Source of the DNA: CALRQJ02 sp943370285
GTDB lineage: Bacteria > Bacteroidota > Bacteroidia > Chitinophagales > Chitinophagaceae
Assembly: GCA_943370285.1 (NCBI GenBank)
Contig: CALRQJ020000006.1
Span: 1 to 64,000, forward strand
DNA: 64,000 nucleotides
Direction of reading: 5' to 3'
Shown here one piece after another: positions 52,170-60,986 of the stretch (position 1 is the stretch's first letter; each line of letters begins with the position of its first letter). The notes under the pieces were generated by a model, which worked only from the letters and a program-made list of their open reading frames with translations, ran no database searches and was not told the origin of the DNA. A program made the position numbers and the translations under genes.

Positions 52170-52886
52170 TTAAAAGTTGAAAAAATATTTAAATATAGCT
52201 TTTACGTTACCGCCGCCCCCTGCACCATTTTCTTTATCTTTCTTAATGATTCTTTTTAAAAGATTATTCTCTTTTAAGCGTTGTAGTCTTTCAAACACTT
52301 TGCTCTTTTTTTCAAAGTATGCGGTGGTTTCTTTTGGCTCGTAGTGATCGGCGGGGTCAAATAACATGGCAGTACACATACAGTTTTTTCTGCCCTTGCT
52401 CATGAGAATATCATAGTTGACACAGCTTTTACACCCTGCCCAAAATTCTTCGTCATTGGTTAATTCACTGTAAGTAACCGGCTCGTAACCCAACTCACTA
52501 TTAATCTTCATTACTGCAAGGCCTGTAGTCAATCCAAATATTTTTGATGTCGGATATTTCTGCCTACTCAGATCAAATATTTTTCGTTTGATTAAACGAG
52601 CAACACCACTCTTTCTAAATTCAGGTGCTACAATCAAGCCGCTATTGGCAACAAATGCTCCATGTTCCCAAGCTTCAATATAACAAAAGCCAACCCACTG
52701 CCCCGTTGTTGTAACGGCAATGACGGCTTTGTCTTCCAGAATTTTTGCGGCAACATACTCGGGTGTACGCTTGGCAATACCGGTACCACGGGCTTTGGCC
52801 GATGATTCCATCTCGTCTGTTATACGTTTAGCGTAATGGGTATCAAGGTGTGTGGCCACACGAATGATAATATCTTGTGTATCCAA
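52170..52886 (-). CDS. GNAT acyltransferase, candidate N-acylglutamate synthase
   Basis: A 238-residue GNAT enzyme heading the arginine operon. The acyl-CoA-binding loop is EFRKSGVARLIKRKIF (~89-104), and KRTPEYVAAKIL forms the N-terminal helices. Cysteines C152, C155, C169 and C171 (CKSC...CMC) could bind zinc. The start is TTG 52886; an upstream in-frame TAA excludes a longer form. The cluster has argB, C, D, E, F', G and H but no argA or argJ, so this is the best candidate for acyl transfer to glutamate. I recall similar GNATs being linked genetically to this step in Bacteroidota. Confidence 0.8.
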   Translation of the reverse strand: MDTQDIIIRVATHLDTHYAKRITDEMESSAKARGTGIAKRTPEYVAAKILEDKAVIAVTTTGQWVGFCYIEAWEHGAFVANSGLIVAPEFRKSGVARLIKRKIFDLSRQKYPTSKIFGLTTGLAVMKINSELGYEPVTYSELTNDEEFWAGCKSCVNYDILMSKGRKNCMCTAMLFDPADHYEPKETTAYFEKKSKVFERLQRLKENNLLKRIIKKDKENGAGGGGNVKAIFKYFFNF

Positions 52887-52947
52887 CGGTAAAAATTAAA
52901 TAAGTAAAAAAAAGTCGGCAGAATGAAAATGGTGTTCGGGGATTTTT

Positions 52948-53016
52948 TCACTGATAGGGGCAATTGCCAACTGCTCGTCCTATCAGCAACCACGTCGAGG
53001 TCGAGGAACGAAACAC
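52948..53016 (-). CDS. Possible leader peptide of the arginine operon
   Basis: A GTG-started 22-codon frame (FRSSTSTWLLIGRAVG, ending CPYQ) lies in the long leader between the promoter and the GNAT gene. It has two Arg codons, so direct arginine attenuation is not obvious. Its last third forms a stem-loop that ends at the TGA. It is too short to be sure of. Confidence 0.35.
   Translation of the reverse strand: MFRSSTSTWLLIGRAVGNCPYQ
52951..52986 (-). promoter_or_regulatory. Stem-loop in the arginine operon leader
   Basis: CTGATAGG and CCTATCAG pair perfectly (8 bp), enclosing a second stem GCAGTT/AATTGC. The element sits 65 bases before the GNAT start codon in the leader RNA. There is no T run directly after, so it is not a simple terminator. 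Confidence 0.55.
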
Positions 53017-53070
53017 GGGAAAAAACTATGATATAGTTGTTGTGTCTTCAAGTCAATAAATGATTGGATG

Positions 53071-53078
53071 CAAATGTA
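53071..53078 (-). promoter_or_regulatory. Promoter of the arginine operon
   Basis: The minus strand reads TACATTTG, a full TAnnTTTG match. Transcription from about 53065 would give a leader of roughly 180 bases before the GNAT gene. The -33 region is poor. Confidence 0.5.
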
Positions 53079-53111
53079 TAATAGTTTCAATAATAACGAC
53101 GTTAAAATTTT

Positions 53112-53148
53112 TGAAACAAAACAGCCACTGTGCTTGAACAGTGGCTGT
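53112..53148 (-). terminator. Terminator of the TonB-type receptor gene
   Basis: On the minus strand, a perfect 11-bp stem (ACAGCCACTGT with ACAGTGGCTGT, six-base loop) is followed by TTTGTTTC. It lies 29 bases behind the stop codon. Confidence 0.88.
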
Positions 53149-53176
53149 AGTTTTATTAACGAGTGTTAGCTTTTGA

Positions 53177-56068
53177 TTACATTCTAATGTTCATTCTTGG
53201 CTGACCATTGTTGCGGAACATGCCCGGAATTCTTGGCATGCCTTGTTGTGCATTATTGCCACCGAACTTACGCAGGTTGTAAGTAAAGGTAAGCATTACA
53301 TATCTCGTTAATACTTGTGTTCTTGTATCTTGTATAAAGTTTTGCTCAACTGTACGGCTGATGCTTTGGTTTTGATTTAGTAAATCGAATACCGATAATT
53401 TAATCTCTCCATCCTTCTTTTTGAAAACCGTTTTTGCAATGCTGGCATTCCACAATGGTACACTTTGGTTAAACCCGGCACTTTGTCCACGATATAAGGT
53501 GTAATCAAAATCACTGCCAAAGATCCATCCATTCTTAGTGCTATATGTTGGTTCTACAGATAATATTTGGGTGAAGAAATCACCATTTTGTTCTTTGTTC
53601 AAAGAATATCTAGCCATGGTAAATGTAGAAGAACTAGAGAAGTTGATATCAAACTTGTCTTTCACATTCATATTGAAGCCAATGGTTTCACCAAACACAT
53701 AGTTATTGGTGAAATTTTTGGCGTTGTTAAATAAGTTGACATCGCGGATGTAAGAAATATTGGTAGTTAAGTTGATGTTTGATTTTGGTCGCTTAACGGG
53801 GAACCCGTAGTTTACAAAAGCGGTTGCATTTAGTGCCCCGTTTACATTGGTTGGTTTGGTGTATTGTGCACCGTTAATTAAAGCTACCCCATCAACAATC
53901 ATTGGTGTTGTACCGGTATTTTGAATAACACTATTACCTATTTTGTTTTGTGTAAAGCTACCGTTGATACCTGCAAAAAAGTTTTTGAAAGTAAAGATGT
54001 TGAAGTTAGAGAAGAATAAATTGAAGCTGTGATTGAACTCTTGCTTCAAAGCAGGATTACCATTTCTGATGTTCAACAAATTGGTGTTGTCTACCACATC
54101 TTGCAACTGTGTAACAGAAGGTGCATTGGTACGACCACGGTAATTAATTCTCAAACTTTTTGTTCTGTTTTTGCTGTATTGAATTTGCATGTTAGGAAAG
54201 AAGTTGGTGAAGCTTTGCGTTAGCAACGTATTCTTAGTTCTGTTGTCGCTGGTTAAATCGGCCAACTGTACTGCCATGCCCAATGTATAACTCCAATCTT
54301 TGGTAACCTGTCTGCGATAGCTTGTACCTACTCTATGAGAGGTGTTCAAGTTTTCAAAATTGTTTGTCAAGTTTGCTACCACTAGATCGTACTGACCGGT
54401 AGCTTTGTTATAACGCAATGTTTTTTGATCTGATATGTTTTCGTTATAGTTATACCCGTAGTTAAATTCCATCTGGCTTTTAGCATCGATTGGCTCAGTA
54501 AAAGAGACATTCGAACTAAAACTTTTACCATCTCTATCGGTAGTACTAATTTGGTTTACGGTATCTTTTACGAAAGTGCTGCCGCTATAAATATCATTGT
54601 AAGATAAATTGGTACGATCAGATGCATTGGTACTTAAGCCGGGAGTAATATTTACCGAAACGGTTCTTCCTCTTTTCTTAAAACGATGGCGCAGCAAAAT
54701 GCTCGTATTAAAATTATAGCCATCACTTACGCTTTCGTTGATTTGTCTTACCCCACTTAAGTTTACCAATTTACCTTTTGTAGTAAATGAGTTGCTTTCG
54801 GTGTAACTATCGTTATGTTGTTGGCTAAATTGAGGTCGAATTAAAACCGAGTTGAAAGAATCTATTTTGTGGTCTATTTCAAAATTGAAACGATGGTTTC
54901 TATTTTGGCTATTGGCATCAGTAATGATATTATTAAAAATAGAAGAATCGTTATTGATAAACGTTTCTTTGAAACTTGTTTGGTCACGATTAGTGGCTAA
55001 ATCATTATAAAAATAACTGCCACTTACCGATGTTTTTTTACCCCAAACATCATTGTAGTTTAAGCCACCGGCCCAAGTGGTAGAAATGCCCGGAGCAGAT
55101 TGAGTTAGAAAATTTCCAATACTTCCACCACCTCTGCCGCCGCCTGCTATTGCAGCCATTGCTCCACCGCCACCACGACCACCGCCGCCGGTATTCATCA
55201 CACCCAATAAGTCTTGAATGGAAAAGTTTTGTTGGTTAATATTATTACCCTGACCAATAAATGAAATTTGCTGGTTACCATTAAAACGGTTGAAGCTTAA
55301 GCTGCTTGCATAAGTTTTGTTTTCACCGGCGCCAATACTTCCTTTTCCAAATAATCCCTTTCTTCTGTCTTTTTTAGTAATGATGTTGATGGTTTTTTCT
55401 CTTGTGCCATCATCAAAGCCACTGAAAGAACTTTGGTCGCTTTGTGCATCGTACACTTGTACTTTATCGATTACATCGGTTGGTAAATTACGGGTTGCCG
55501 TTTTTGGATCATCGCCAAAAAAGCGTTTGCCATCCACCAAAACTCTTGTAACATTTTGACCCTGTGCTTTTACAGTTCCGTCTTTTTCTACTTGTACACC
55601 TGGTAGTTTTTTCAATAAATCTTCTGCCGTTGCGTTTGGTTTTGTTTTAAAACTATTAGCTGTAAATTCTGTCGTATCGCCTTTTACTACAATCGGTGCG
55701 GTTTTTACCGTTACCGTTCCCAAATCTTTAGATTCGGTCACCAATTTAATTACACCTAAATCGGCTTCTGTTATTGTTTTGCTGAGCGTTACTTTTTTGT
55801 ATACTTCAGCAAAGCCCGAATAAGTAACTAACAATAAATGGTCGCCATATGATACGCCGGTCATTTCAAAAGAGCCATCTTCTTTAGACAGCGCAAAAGA
55901 CAATAAGGTAGAGTCTTTAGCGTCCATCAAAGAAATGGTAGCTCCTTTTAAAGGTGTTTTTCCGGTGCTGTCTGTAATTTTTGCTTTTACCGTTCCACTA
56001 TTTCTTTGTGCTTGTGCGGAAACTGTACTTATTAAAAGAACAATAAGCAGCGTGTAGAATGATTTCAT
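53177..56068 (-). CDS. TonB-dependent-receptor-like outer-membrane protein
   Basis: A 963-residue outer-membrane protein. After the signal peptide (LLIVLLISTVSAQAQ) comes a carboxypeptidase-regulatory-like beta domain (~22-110; GATISLMDAKDST), then a plug-like domain (~125-240; EDLLKKLPGVQVEKDG, TRVLVDGKRFFGDDP), and an OMP_b-brl_3-type barrel to the end. A glycine-rich stretch interrupts it at ~288-317. The last residues (PGMFRNNGQPRMNIRM) lack the usual terminal aromatic. Substrate unknown. A possible promoter TAATTTCG lies at 56095-56102. Confidence 0.87.
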   Translation of the reverse strand: MKSFYTLLIVLLISTVSAQAQRNSGTVKAKITDSTGKTPLKGATISLMDAKDSTLLSFALSKEDGSFEMTGVSYGDHLLLVTYSGFAEVYKKVTLSKTITEADLGVIKLVTESKDLGTVTVKTAPIVVKGDTTEFTANSFKTKPNATAEDLLKKLPGVQVEKDGTVKAQGQNVTRVLVDGKRFFGDDPKTATRNLPTDVIDKVQVYDAQSDQSSFSGFDDGTREKTINIITKKDRRKGLFGKGSIGAGENKTYASSLSFNRFNGNQQISFIGQGNNINQQNFSIQDLLGVMNTGGGGRGGGGAMAAIAGGGRGGGSIGNFLTQSAPGISTTWAGGLNYNDVWGKKTSVSGSYFYNDLATNRDQTSFKETFINNDSSIFNNIITDANSQNRNHRFNFEIDHKIDSFNSVLIRPQFSQQHNDSYTESNSFTTKGKLVNLSGVRQINESVSDGYNFNTSILLRHRFKKRGRTVSVNITPGLSTNASDRTNLSYNDIYSGSTFVKDTVNQISTTDRDGKSFSSNVSFTEPIDAKSQMEFNYGYNYNENISDQKTLRYNKATGQYDLVVANLTNNFENLNTSHRVGTSYRRQVTKDWSYTLGMAVQLADLTSDNRTKNTLLTQSFTNFFPNMQIQYSKNRTKSLRINYRGRTNAPSVTQLQDVVDNTNLLNIRNGNPALKQEFNHSFNLFFSNFNIFTFKNFFAGINGSFTQNKIGNSVIQNTGTTPMIVDGVALINGAQYTKPTNVNGALNATAFVNYGFPVKRPKSNINLTTNISYIRDVNLFNNAKNFTNNYVFGETIGFNMNVKDKFDINFSSSSTFTMARYSLNKEQNGDFFTQILSVEPTYSTKNGWIFGSDFDYTLYRGQSAGFNQSVPLWNASIAKTVFKKKDGEIKLSVFDLLNQNQSISRTVEQNFIQDTRTQVLTRYVMLTFTYNLRKFGGNNAQQGMPRIPGMFRNNGQPRMNIRM

Positions 56069-56285
56069 GTAATAATTGTTGGATGAATAGGCTACGAAAT
56101 TATTCGTTAAACCTGTGAGAAACTGTTAACAAAGCTATAAACGGTAAAGTACACGGATAGTTGGGAGACAAAATAATTAATTCGGCGAAGCCTAATATTA
56201 AAACGGTTGATATTGTGTTTTAAACCCAATACCCATAACGATTCGGTATAATTTTTATCCAGCGTTGCTTTGAGTAAGATTATTT

Positions 56286-56975
56286 CTATTTGTTGCAACG
56301 ACCTTGAGCATCGGCCAATAATCGTAAAAAGGAAAATCTTTTGCTTGTGTTGTTTCCGGTGAATGCTTTGTTGTAAGATTGTTGATGTAATTGGCGAATC
56401 GTTTCGCAATCTTTTTCTGCGTTAGCCAACCAAGATACTAAGGCGGTTTTAAACTGACTGGTACTGATGTCCCACAACACACTGTCGTTATTGCCGGGCA
56501 GCTCTGCAAAATAATGTTTCACTTTTCGGGTAAGTGAGCTTTTCTCTTCTTTTACAAACTCGTCATACTCAAACAATTGAATACCATTACCATGTGCAGT
56601 CAATTGCTTTACAAATTTCCATGCTGCCGGTGGTTTGCCGGTAATGTAAATTTTATTGTAGTTGGGCTGAATGAGGCGGAAAGCATAGAAGTCATCTTCT
56701 AATTGATAGCCTTTTAATTGATGCAAGGGTAATTCTACCGTTTTTCTTTGTTGCGGCTGCCAAATGGTTGCCTTATTGGTAGCTAAAGTATTCAAACTCA
56801 AATATCCGGCTACAGTAGAGTTATCGCTCAAATGAACCGTCGCTTTCATATTATTTACCGACTGCGGATTACTGAAAGCGTGGTTAGAAACTTTACAGGA
56901 AGTGGCAAATAAGCTCAAAACTGCTATAAGAAAGCACTGTTGAAGTCTGCAAAACAAGCTACGGCAAGCAATCAT
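56286..56975 (-). CDS. Putative lipoprotein
   Basis: A 229-residue protein if started at ATG 56975, or 238 from ATG 57002. A lipobox (LSLFATSC, after VLSLFATSCKVS) marks it as a lipoprotein. The rest has a beta-rich N-terminal half (TVAGYLSLNTLATNKATIWQ) and a helical C-terminal half. I do not recognise a family. It lies alone between the TonB-type receptor gene and the SNF2 gene. Confidence 0.6.
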   Translation of the reverse strand: MIACRSLFCRLQQCFLIAVLSLFATSCKVSNHAFSNPQSVNNMKATVHLSDNSTVAGYLSLNTLATNKATIWQPQQRKTVELPLHQLKGYQLEDDFYAFRLIQPNYNKIYITGKPPAAWKFVKQLTAHGNGIQLFEYDEFVKEEKSSLTRKVKHYFAELPGNNDSVLWDISTSQFKTALVSWLANAEKDCETIRQLHQQSYNKAFTGNNTSKRFSFLRLLADAQGRCNK

Positions 56976-57083
56976 CGTACAGGTTTTTGAGGTGATGTAC
57001 AAAAACTAACGCAAGTTAGTAAACGTTTCTCAACCCCTTTTGTTGCCGACAGCTAAAAATTACCAAAAGTTTTGAATTACAAC

Positions 57084-60000
57084 TTAAGAGAACAAATACT
57101 CCACATCTTCTTTGGTCAAGCTCTTTACAAATCCATCGTCATCAGTAATTAAGTCTTTGGCGAGGGACCGTTTTTTCTCCTGGAGTTTCAAAATTTTATC
57201 TTCAACCGTATCCTTACAAATCATGCGGTAAGCAAAAATGCTTTTGGTTTGGCCTATACGGTGGGTTCGGTCAATAGCCTGTTGTTCTACAGCCGGGTTC
57301 CACCAAGGATCTACAATATACACATAGTCGGCCGCAGTAAGGTTAAGACCCACGCCTCCTGCTTTTAGCGAAATTAAAAACACCCTGCACTCTTCCTGAT
57401 TCTGAAAGTTTTGAATGGCTTTTTCTCTGTCTGGTGCAGACGTGCTGCCGTCGAAATATTCATATTTAACGCCTAATTCAGTCAGACGTTCTTTTATCAA
57501 CGCCAACATACCCAAAAACTGAGAGAATACTAAAGCTTTGTGGTTGCTTATGTTTTCGGTTATTTCTCTAGTCAGCTCATCCAACTTAATAGATACATTA
57601 GGAAACTTCTCTTCATCTTTTTCTTTCATGATAGCCGGACTATCGCAAATCTGCCGCAACTTCATTAAGCCTTGCAAAATGGTAAGCTGCGATTTTTGAA
57701 TGCCTTGTTCTTGTACTACACCTAAAATTTTATCCCTAAAATCGTTGCGGTAAGCATCATAAATTTTGCGTTGCTCGTCTCCCATTTCGCAGAACAAAAT
57801 CATCTCCGTTTTCTCGGGCAAATCTTTGGCTACTTGCTCCTTGGTTCTTCTTAAAATAAAAGGATATAACAATCGGCGCAAATGCTCTTTCTGTTCTTGT
57901 TCACCAAATTTGTCGATTGGAATAGAAAACTCTTGTTTAAAAAATTCTATGCTGCCCAACATGCCCGGATTCAAGAAATTCATTTGGGCATAAATATCAA
58001 ATGTGTTGTTTTGAAGCGGCGTACCACTTAAACACAATCTGTTTTTTGCTCTTAATAAACCGGCTGCTTTAGTTACTTTACTCGATGGATTTTTGATGGC
58101 TTGGCTTTCATCTAAAATCACATAATCGAAAGGTTGTTCTACAAAAATTTTGATATCGCTACGCAATGTACCGTAGGTGGTAATGATGACTTCGATATCG
58201 GGATTAAGTACCGTATCTTTTGTTCTTGTTCCACCATGGTGAATATAGTACGTTAGTGATGGGGTGAACTTTTTGATTTCATTTTCCCAGTTGTACATGA
58301 GTGTAGTAGGACATACAACCAATGTTTTAATTTTTGTATGCTCATCTTTCAAGTGTTGCAGAAAAGACAATGCTTGAATGGTTTTTCCCAAACCCATGTC
58401 GTCGGCTAAAATGCCTCCCCACTGAATTTCTCTTAAATAATTCAGCCAATGAAATCCAGATGTTTGATATGGCCTTAAAATGGGTTGCAGGTGTTTGGGT
58501 GCTTCAATTTCTTTGATGGCATGTGACTCTTTTATCTTCTCGTATTTTTCTTCGAGTTGAAAAAACAGCTCTTCTTCATTTCTGCTTTCGTACAGTTCTT
58601 CAATGACACTAAAGTGAAAACGGCTAAGTTTAACCTCATTGGTTTTTCCCTCACCTACTCTAAACAGTAACGAGTATTTTTTAATCCACTCTTCTGGCAA
58701 AATACCTAAACTACCATCTTGCAGTTGAACAAATTGCTGCTTATTAGCCAATGCTTTTTTAACATCGGCAACAGTAATTTTTTGTTCACCGAATTGAATT
58801 TCTACTTTAGCGTCAAACCAATCGGTATGGCTACTAATATAAATTTTTGTAGATGGCTTTGCCGTATTAAAGCGGAAGTTTTTTAACGCATCGAACCCGT
58901 ATACCGGCACTTCCATTTCCTTCATCGCATCTATAAACAAGAAGAACCAATTGTTGCGTAACACATCAGCACCTTTCAATACCAAATTATTGGTTCCTTG
59001 CGGACGAATGAATTGCGAATGCAGTGCTTCAATCTTTTCTATAAATTGTTTTTCTGCTTCAAGGTCTCGGGTTATCACCAACAACCGATCTTGTTTTGGC
59101 AGAATTATTTTTTCTTTATCGTTAGCTCTTACTTCATAATCGCTATATACAAACACCGGCTGAAACAACAGATAGTCGCCCTTTTCCTTCAATAACAATC
59201 GGGTTTCGGGCTTTACATCTTTTACTTCTTCTCGGCGTACATTTTCAAATGATACATCATAATCTTTAGCCAATGGCAACACAAACTGTTGTAAATAAGT
59301 TGGCCATTCGCTTTCGCTAAATACCATTTTATTTTTAGCAGCAAATTTTTCTACCAATGCTACATCTTCGGCTTTTTCCCAAATGTATAAAACATCGTCA
59401 TGTAGAAACAATAGCGGACTTTCTGACTTATTTTCATCTAACGGAATTTCTTGATACGGCAATTTAACCTTGCAGCTCATTGCATATTTTCCATTCTCAT
59501 ATTTGATTACAAAACTTGGTAAAACCGGGGTTGTATTAAGGTGTATGGTTTGAATGGTGCTGCTGCTGAGTTTTTTTCCGGATGGTAAAAAAAACACATA
59601 GGCGCTACTTTCTGTATCGTTGAAAATTTTTCGTAATCTGGGCAACAAATACTCAACCATCAAATGCTTTGTTTCGTCGGGTAATTGATCATCTTTATGT
59701 GTAATGATGTTTTCCCAAATAGCACTAAATGGAGAGTTACGACTTAAGTGGCGGCCCACTTCAGATGGTTGTAATTTTCTTAGCGCCTGCACTAATAATT
59801 TATCGTCTTCGTCAAATACTTCTGTATTGACGTATTTGCCTAAATCGAGCAAATCAATTTTTCCGGTGTACTTGGTTTTATCTGCATCCGGCTCTCCCTG
59901 TATGGCTTCTGTTTGTAAAAAAGGATAATTGCGTTCATTAAAAGAAAATACAATACCCAATTTCATCGGTGCCGATTTTTCTTCTTCTTCTTTTTGCTCT

Positions 60001-60848
60001 TCTACCGGAGGCGGTGCATAAGATGGTCTAAACTTGGGTTCGGTGGGCTGTTGAACAATTCTTTTAATGGATGGATCTAATAGACGTAAAAATGGTTTTC
60101 CATCTTTATAAGTAAATTCAAATTTTCCGGTTAAATCATCGGTTAATGAATAGCCGTACAATTGTAGCAGTTTGTTTTTTTCTTTATCCCAATTTCGAAT
60201 ACTGTCAAAATAGTTAACCCCGTATGTATTCAGCAATTGCAAAAACAAAATGGTTTTATGTAAACACAACGGATGTTTTGAGTCACTATCGCAAGTACAA
60301 CTAGTATCAAAATTTCTTTCTTCGTTTTTTTGAAGGAGCAATTTAAATTTTTGGCCATCTACTTCAACTTCTGCTTTAACCCTTTCATCTTTTGCTTCAA
60401 GAATAATTGCCTTTTGTTTGTTCAAATAAGTATCGGCTAATGAATAATTTTCAGCAGATGATAATAGCTTAATCATTTTTAAATCAAGCAACTTCATCTT
60501 AACAATCGTATGCTTTTGGTCGTACACAATTTCTCTTTCGCCTAATTGGTTTTTATCTAACATTTCTTGCAACGCAAATAAACTAGCTGCTTTATGGCGA
60601 CAGATTTCAGAAAGATTATAAGGACAGGTGCATCGGAGCGATAATGTTTTGGGATCTTTATAATTCAAAATATGCACTCTGTAAAAAGTAGCGTAACTAT
60701 CGTCTTTTATTCTAAATGCAACGGTGCTCAATAAGTCGTCGTACTCAACGAGTTCGGCATTTCCGGTAGCATAAATTTTTTTGCCCCGTCTTATGACTTC
60801 GTCGGTAGCATGGTTGTATATGTGTTTGACTAAATGGGGTAAAGCCAT
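57084..60848 (-). CDS. SNF2-family helicase with SWIM zinc fingers
   Basis: A 1254-residue Swi2/Snf2 ATPase, expected to move along or remodel DNA- or RNA-polymerase-bound duplexes, as RapA does. A SWIM zinc motif is at C73, C75, C83, H85 (CTCPYNLSEICRH), and a second similar motif is at C184, C186, C195, H197. The SNF2 core has DDMGLGKT (K822), DESQ (Walker B), SGTPLQN and the C-terminal helicase HRIGQTK. The long middle (~220-780) is unassigned. A hairpin lies in its leader. Confidence 0.92.
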   Translation of the reverse strand: MALPHLVKHIYNHATDEVIRRGKKIYATGNAELVEYDDLLSTVAFRIKDDSYATFYRVHILNYKDPKTLSLRCTCPYNLSEICRHKAASLFALQEMLDKNQLGEREIVYDQKHTIVKMKLLDLKMIKLLSSAENYSLADTYLNKQKAIILEAKDERVKAEVEVDGQKFKLLLQKNEERNFDTSCTCDSDSKHPLCLHKTILFLQLLNTYGVNYFDSIRNWDKEKNKLLQLYGYSLTDDLTGKFEFTYKDGKPFLRLLDPSIKRIVQQPTEPKFRPSYAPPPVEEQKEEEEKSAPMKLGIVFSFNERNYPFLQTEAIQGEPDADKTKYTGKIDLLDLGKYVNTEVFDEDDKLLVQALRKLQPSEVGRHLSRNSPFSAIWENIITHKDDQLPDETKHLMVEYLLPRLRKIFNDTESSAYVFFLPSGKKLSSSTIQTIHLNTTPVLPSFVIKYENGKYAMSCKVKLPYQEIPLDENKSESPLLFLHDDVLYIWEKAEDVALVEKFAAKNKMVFSESEWPTYLQQFVLPLAKDYDVSFENVRREEVKDVKPETRLLLKEKGDYLLFQPVFVYSDYEVRANDKEKIILPKQDRLLVITRDLEAEKQFIEKIEALHSQFIRPQGTNNLVLKGADVLRNNWFFLFIDAMKEMEVPVYGFDALKNFRFNTAKPSTKIYISSHTDWFDAKVEIQFGEQKITVADVKKALANKQQFVQLQDGSLGILPEEWIKKYSLLFRVGEGKTNEVKLSRFHFSVIEELYESRNEEELFFQLEEKYEKIKESHAIKEIEAPKHLQPILRPYQTSGFHWLNYLREIQWGGILADDMGLGKTIQALSFLQHLKDEHTKIKTLVVCPTTLMYNWENEIKKFTPSLTYYIHHGGTRTKDTVLNPDIEVIITTYGTLRSDIKIFVEQPFDYVILDESQAIKNPSSKVTKAAGLLRAKNRLCLSGTPLQNNTFDIYAQMNFLNPGMLGSIEFFKQEFSIPIDKFGEQEQKEHLRRLLYPFILRRTKEQVAKDLPEKTEMILFCEMGDEQRKIYDAYRNDFRDKILGVVQEQGIQKSQLTILQGLMKLRQICDSPAIMKEKDEEKFPNVSIKLDELTREITENISNHKALVFSQFLGMLALIKERLTELGVKYEYFDGSTSAPDREKAIQNFQNQEECRVFLISLKAGGVGLNLTAADYVYIVDPWWNPAVEQQAIDRTHRIGQTKSIFAYRMICKDTVEDKILKLQEKKRSLAKDLITDDDGFVKSLTKEDVEYLFS

Positions 60849-60874
60849 GTGTTGGTTGCGGTACTGTTAACGGT

Positions 60875-60894
60875 TGCAGCTTGCTCAAGCTGCA
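60875..60894. promoter_or_regulatory. Hairpin in the leader of the SNF2 helicase gene
   Basis: GCAGCTTG and CAAGCTGC form a perfect 8-bp stem around a two-base centre, extended by a T-A pair. It lies 27-46 bases upstream of the helicase start codon. No T run follows, so it is not a terminator; an mRNA structure or protein-binding palindrome are both possible. Confidence 0.45.
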
Positions 60895-60922
60895 GCGTAA
60901 TGATATAAAAAAGGTTAATCAG

Positions 60923-60930
60923 CAAAAGTA
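60923..60930 (-). promoter_or_regulatory. Possible promoter of the SNF2 helicase gene
   Basis: The minus strand reads TACTTTTG, a full TAnnTTTG match, about 75 bases before the ATG. No clear -33 element is seen. Confidence 0.4.
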
Positions 60931-60986
60931 AAGGAAAGCAACTAAGACTGTAAAACCAATATGGCGGTTTGTGGATGAAATGTTTG

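Noticed and set aside
52887..53176. Known riboswitch (SAM, TPP, cobalamin) before the arginine operon
   Set aside because: None of the conserved cores that I know can be found in the leader, although it is clearly structured.
56107..56409. Minus-strand 100-residue frame behind the lipoprotein gene
   Set aside because: It overlaps the lipoprotein in another frame and has no protein-like pattern or start signal.
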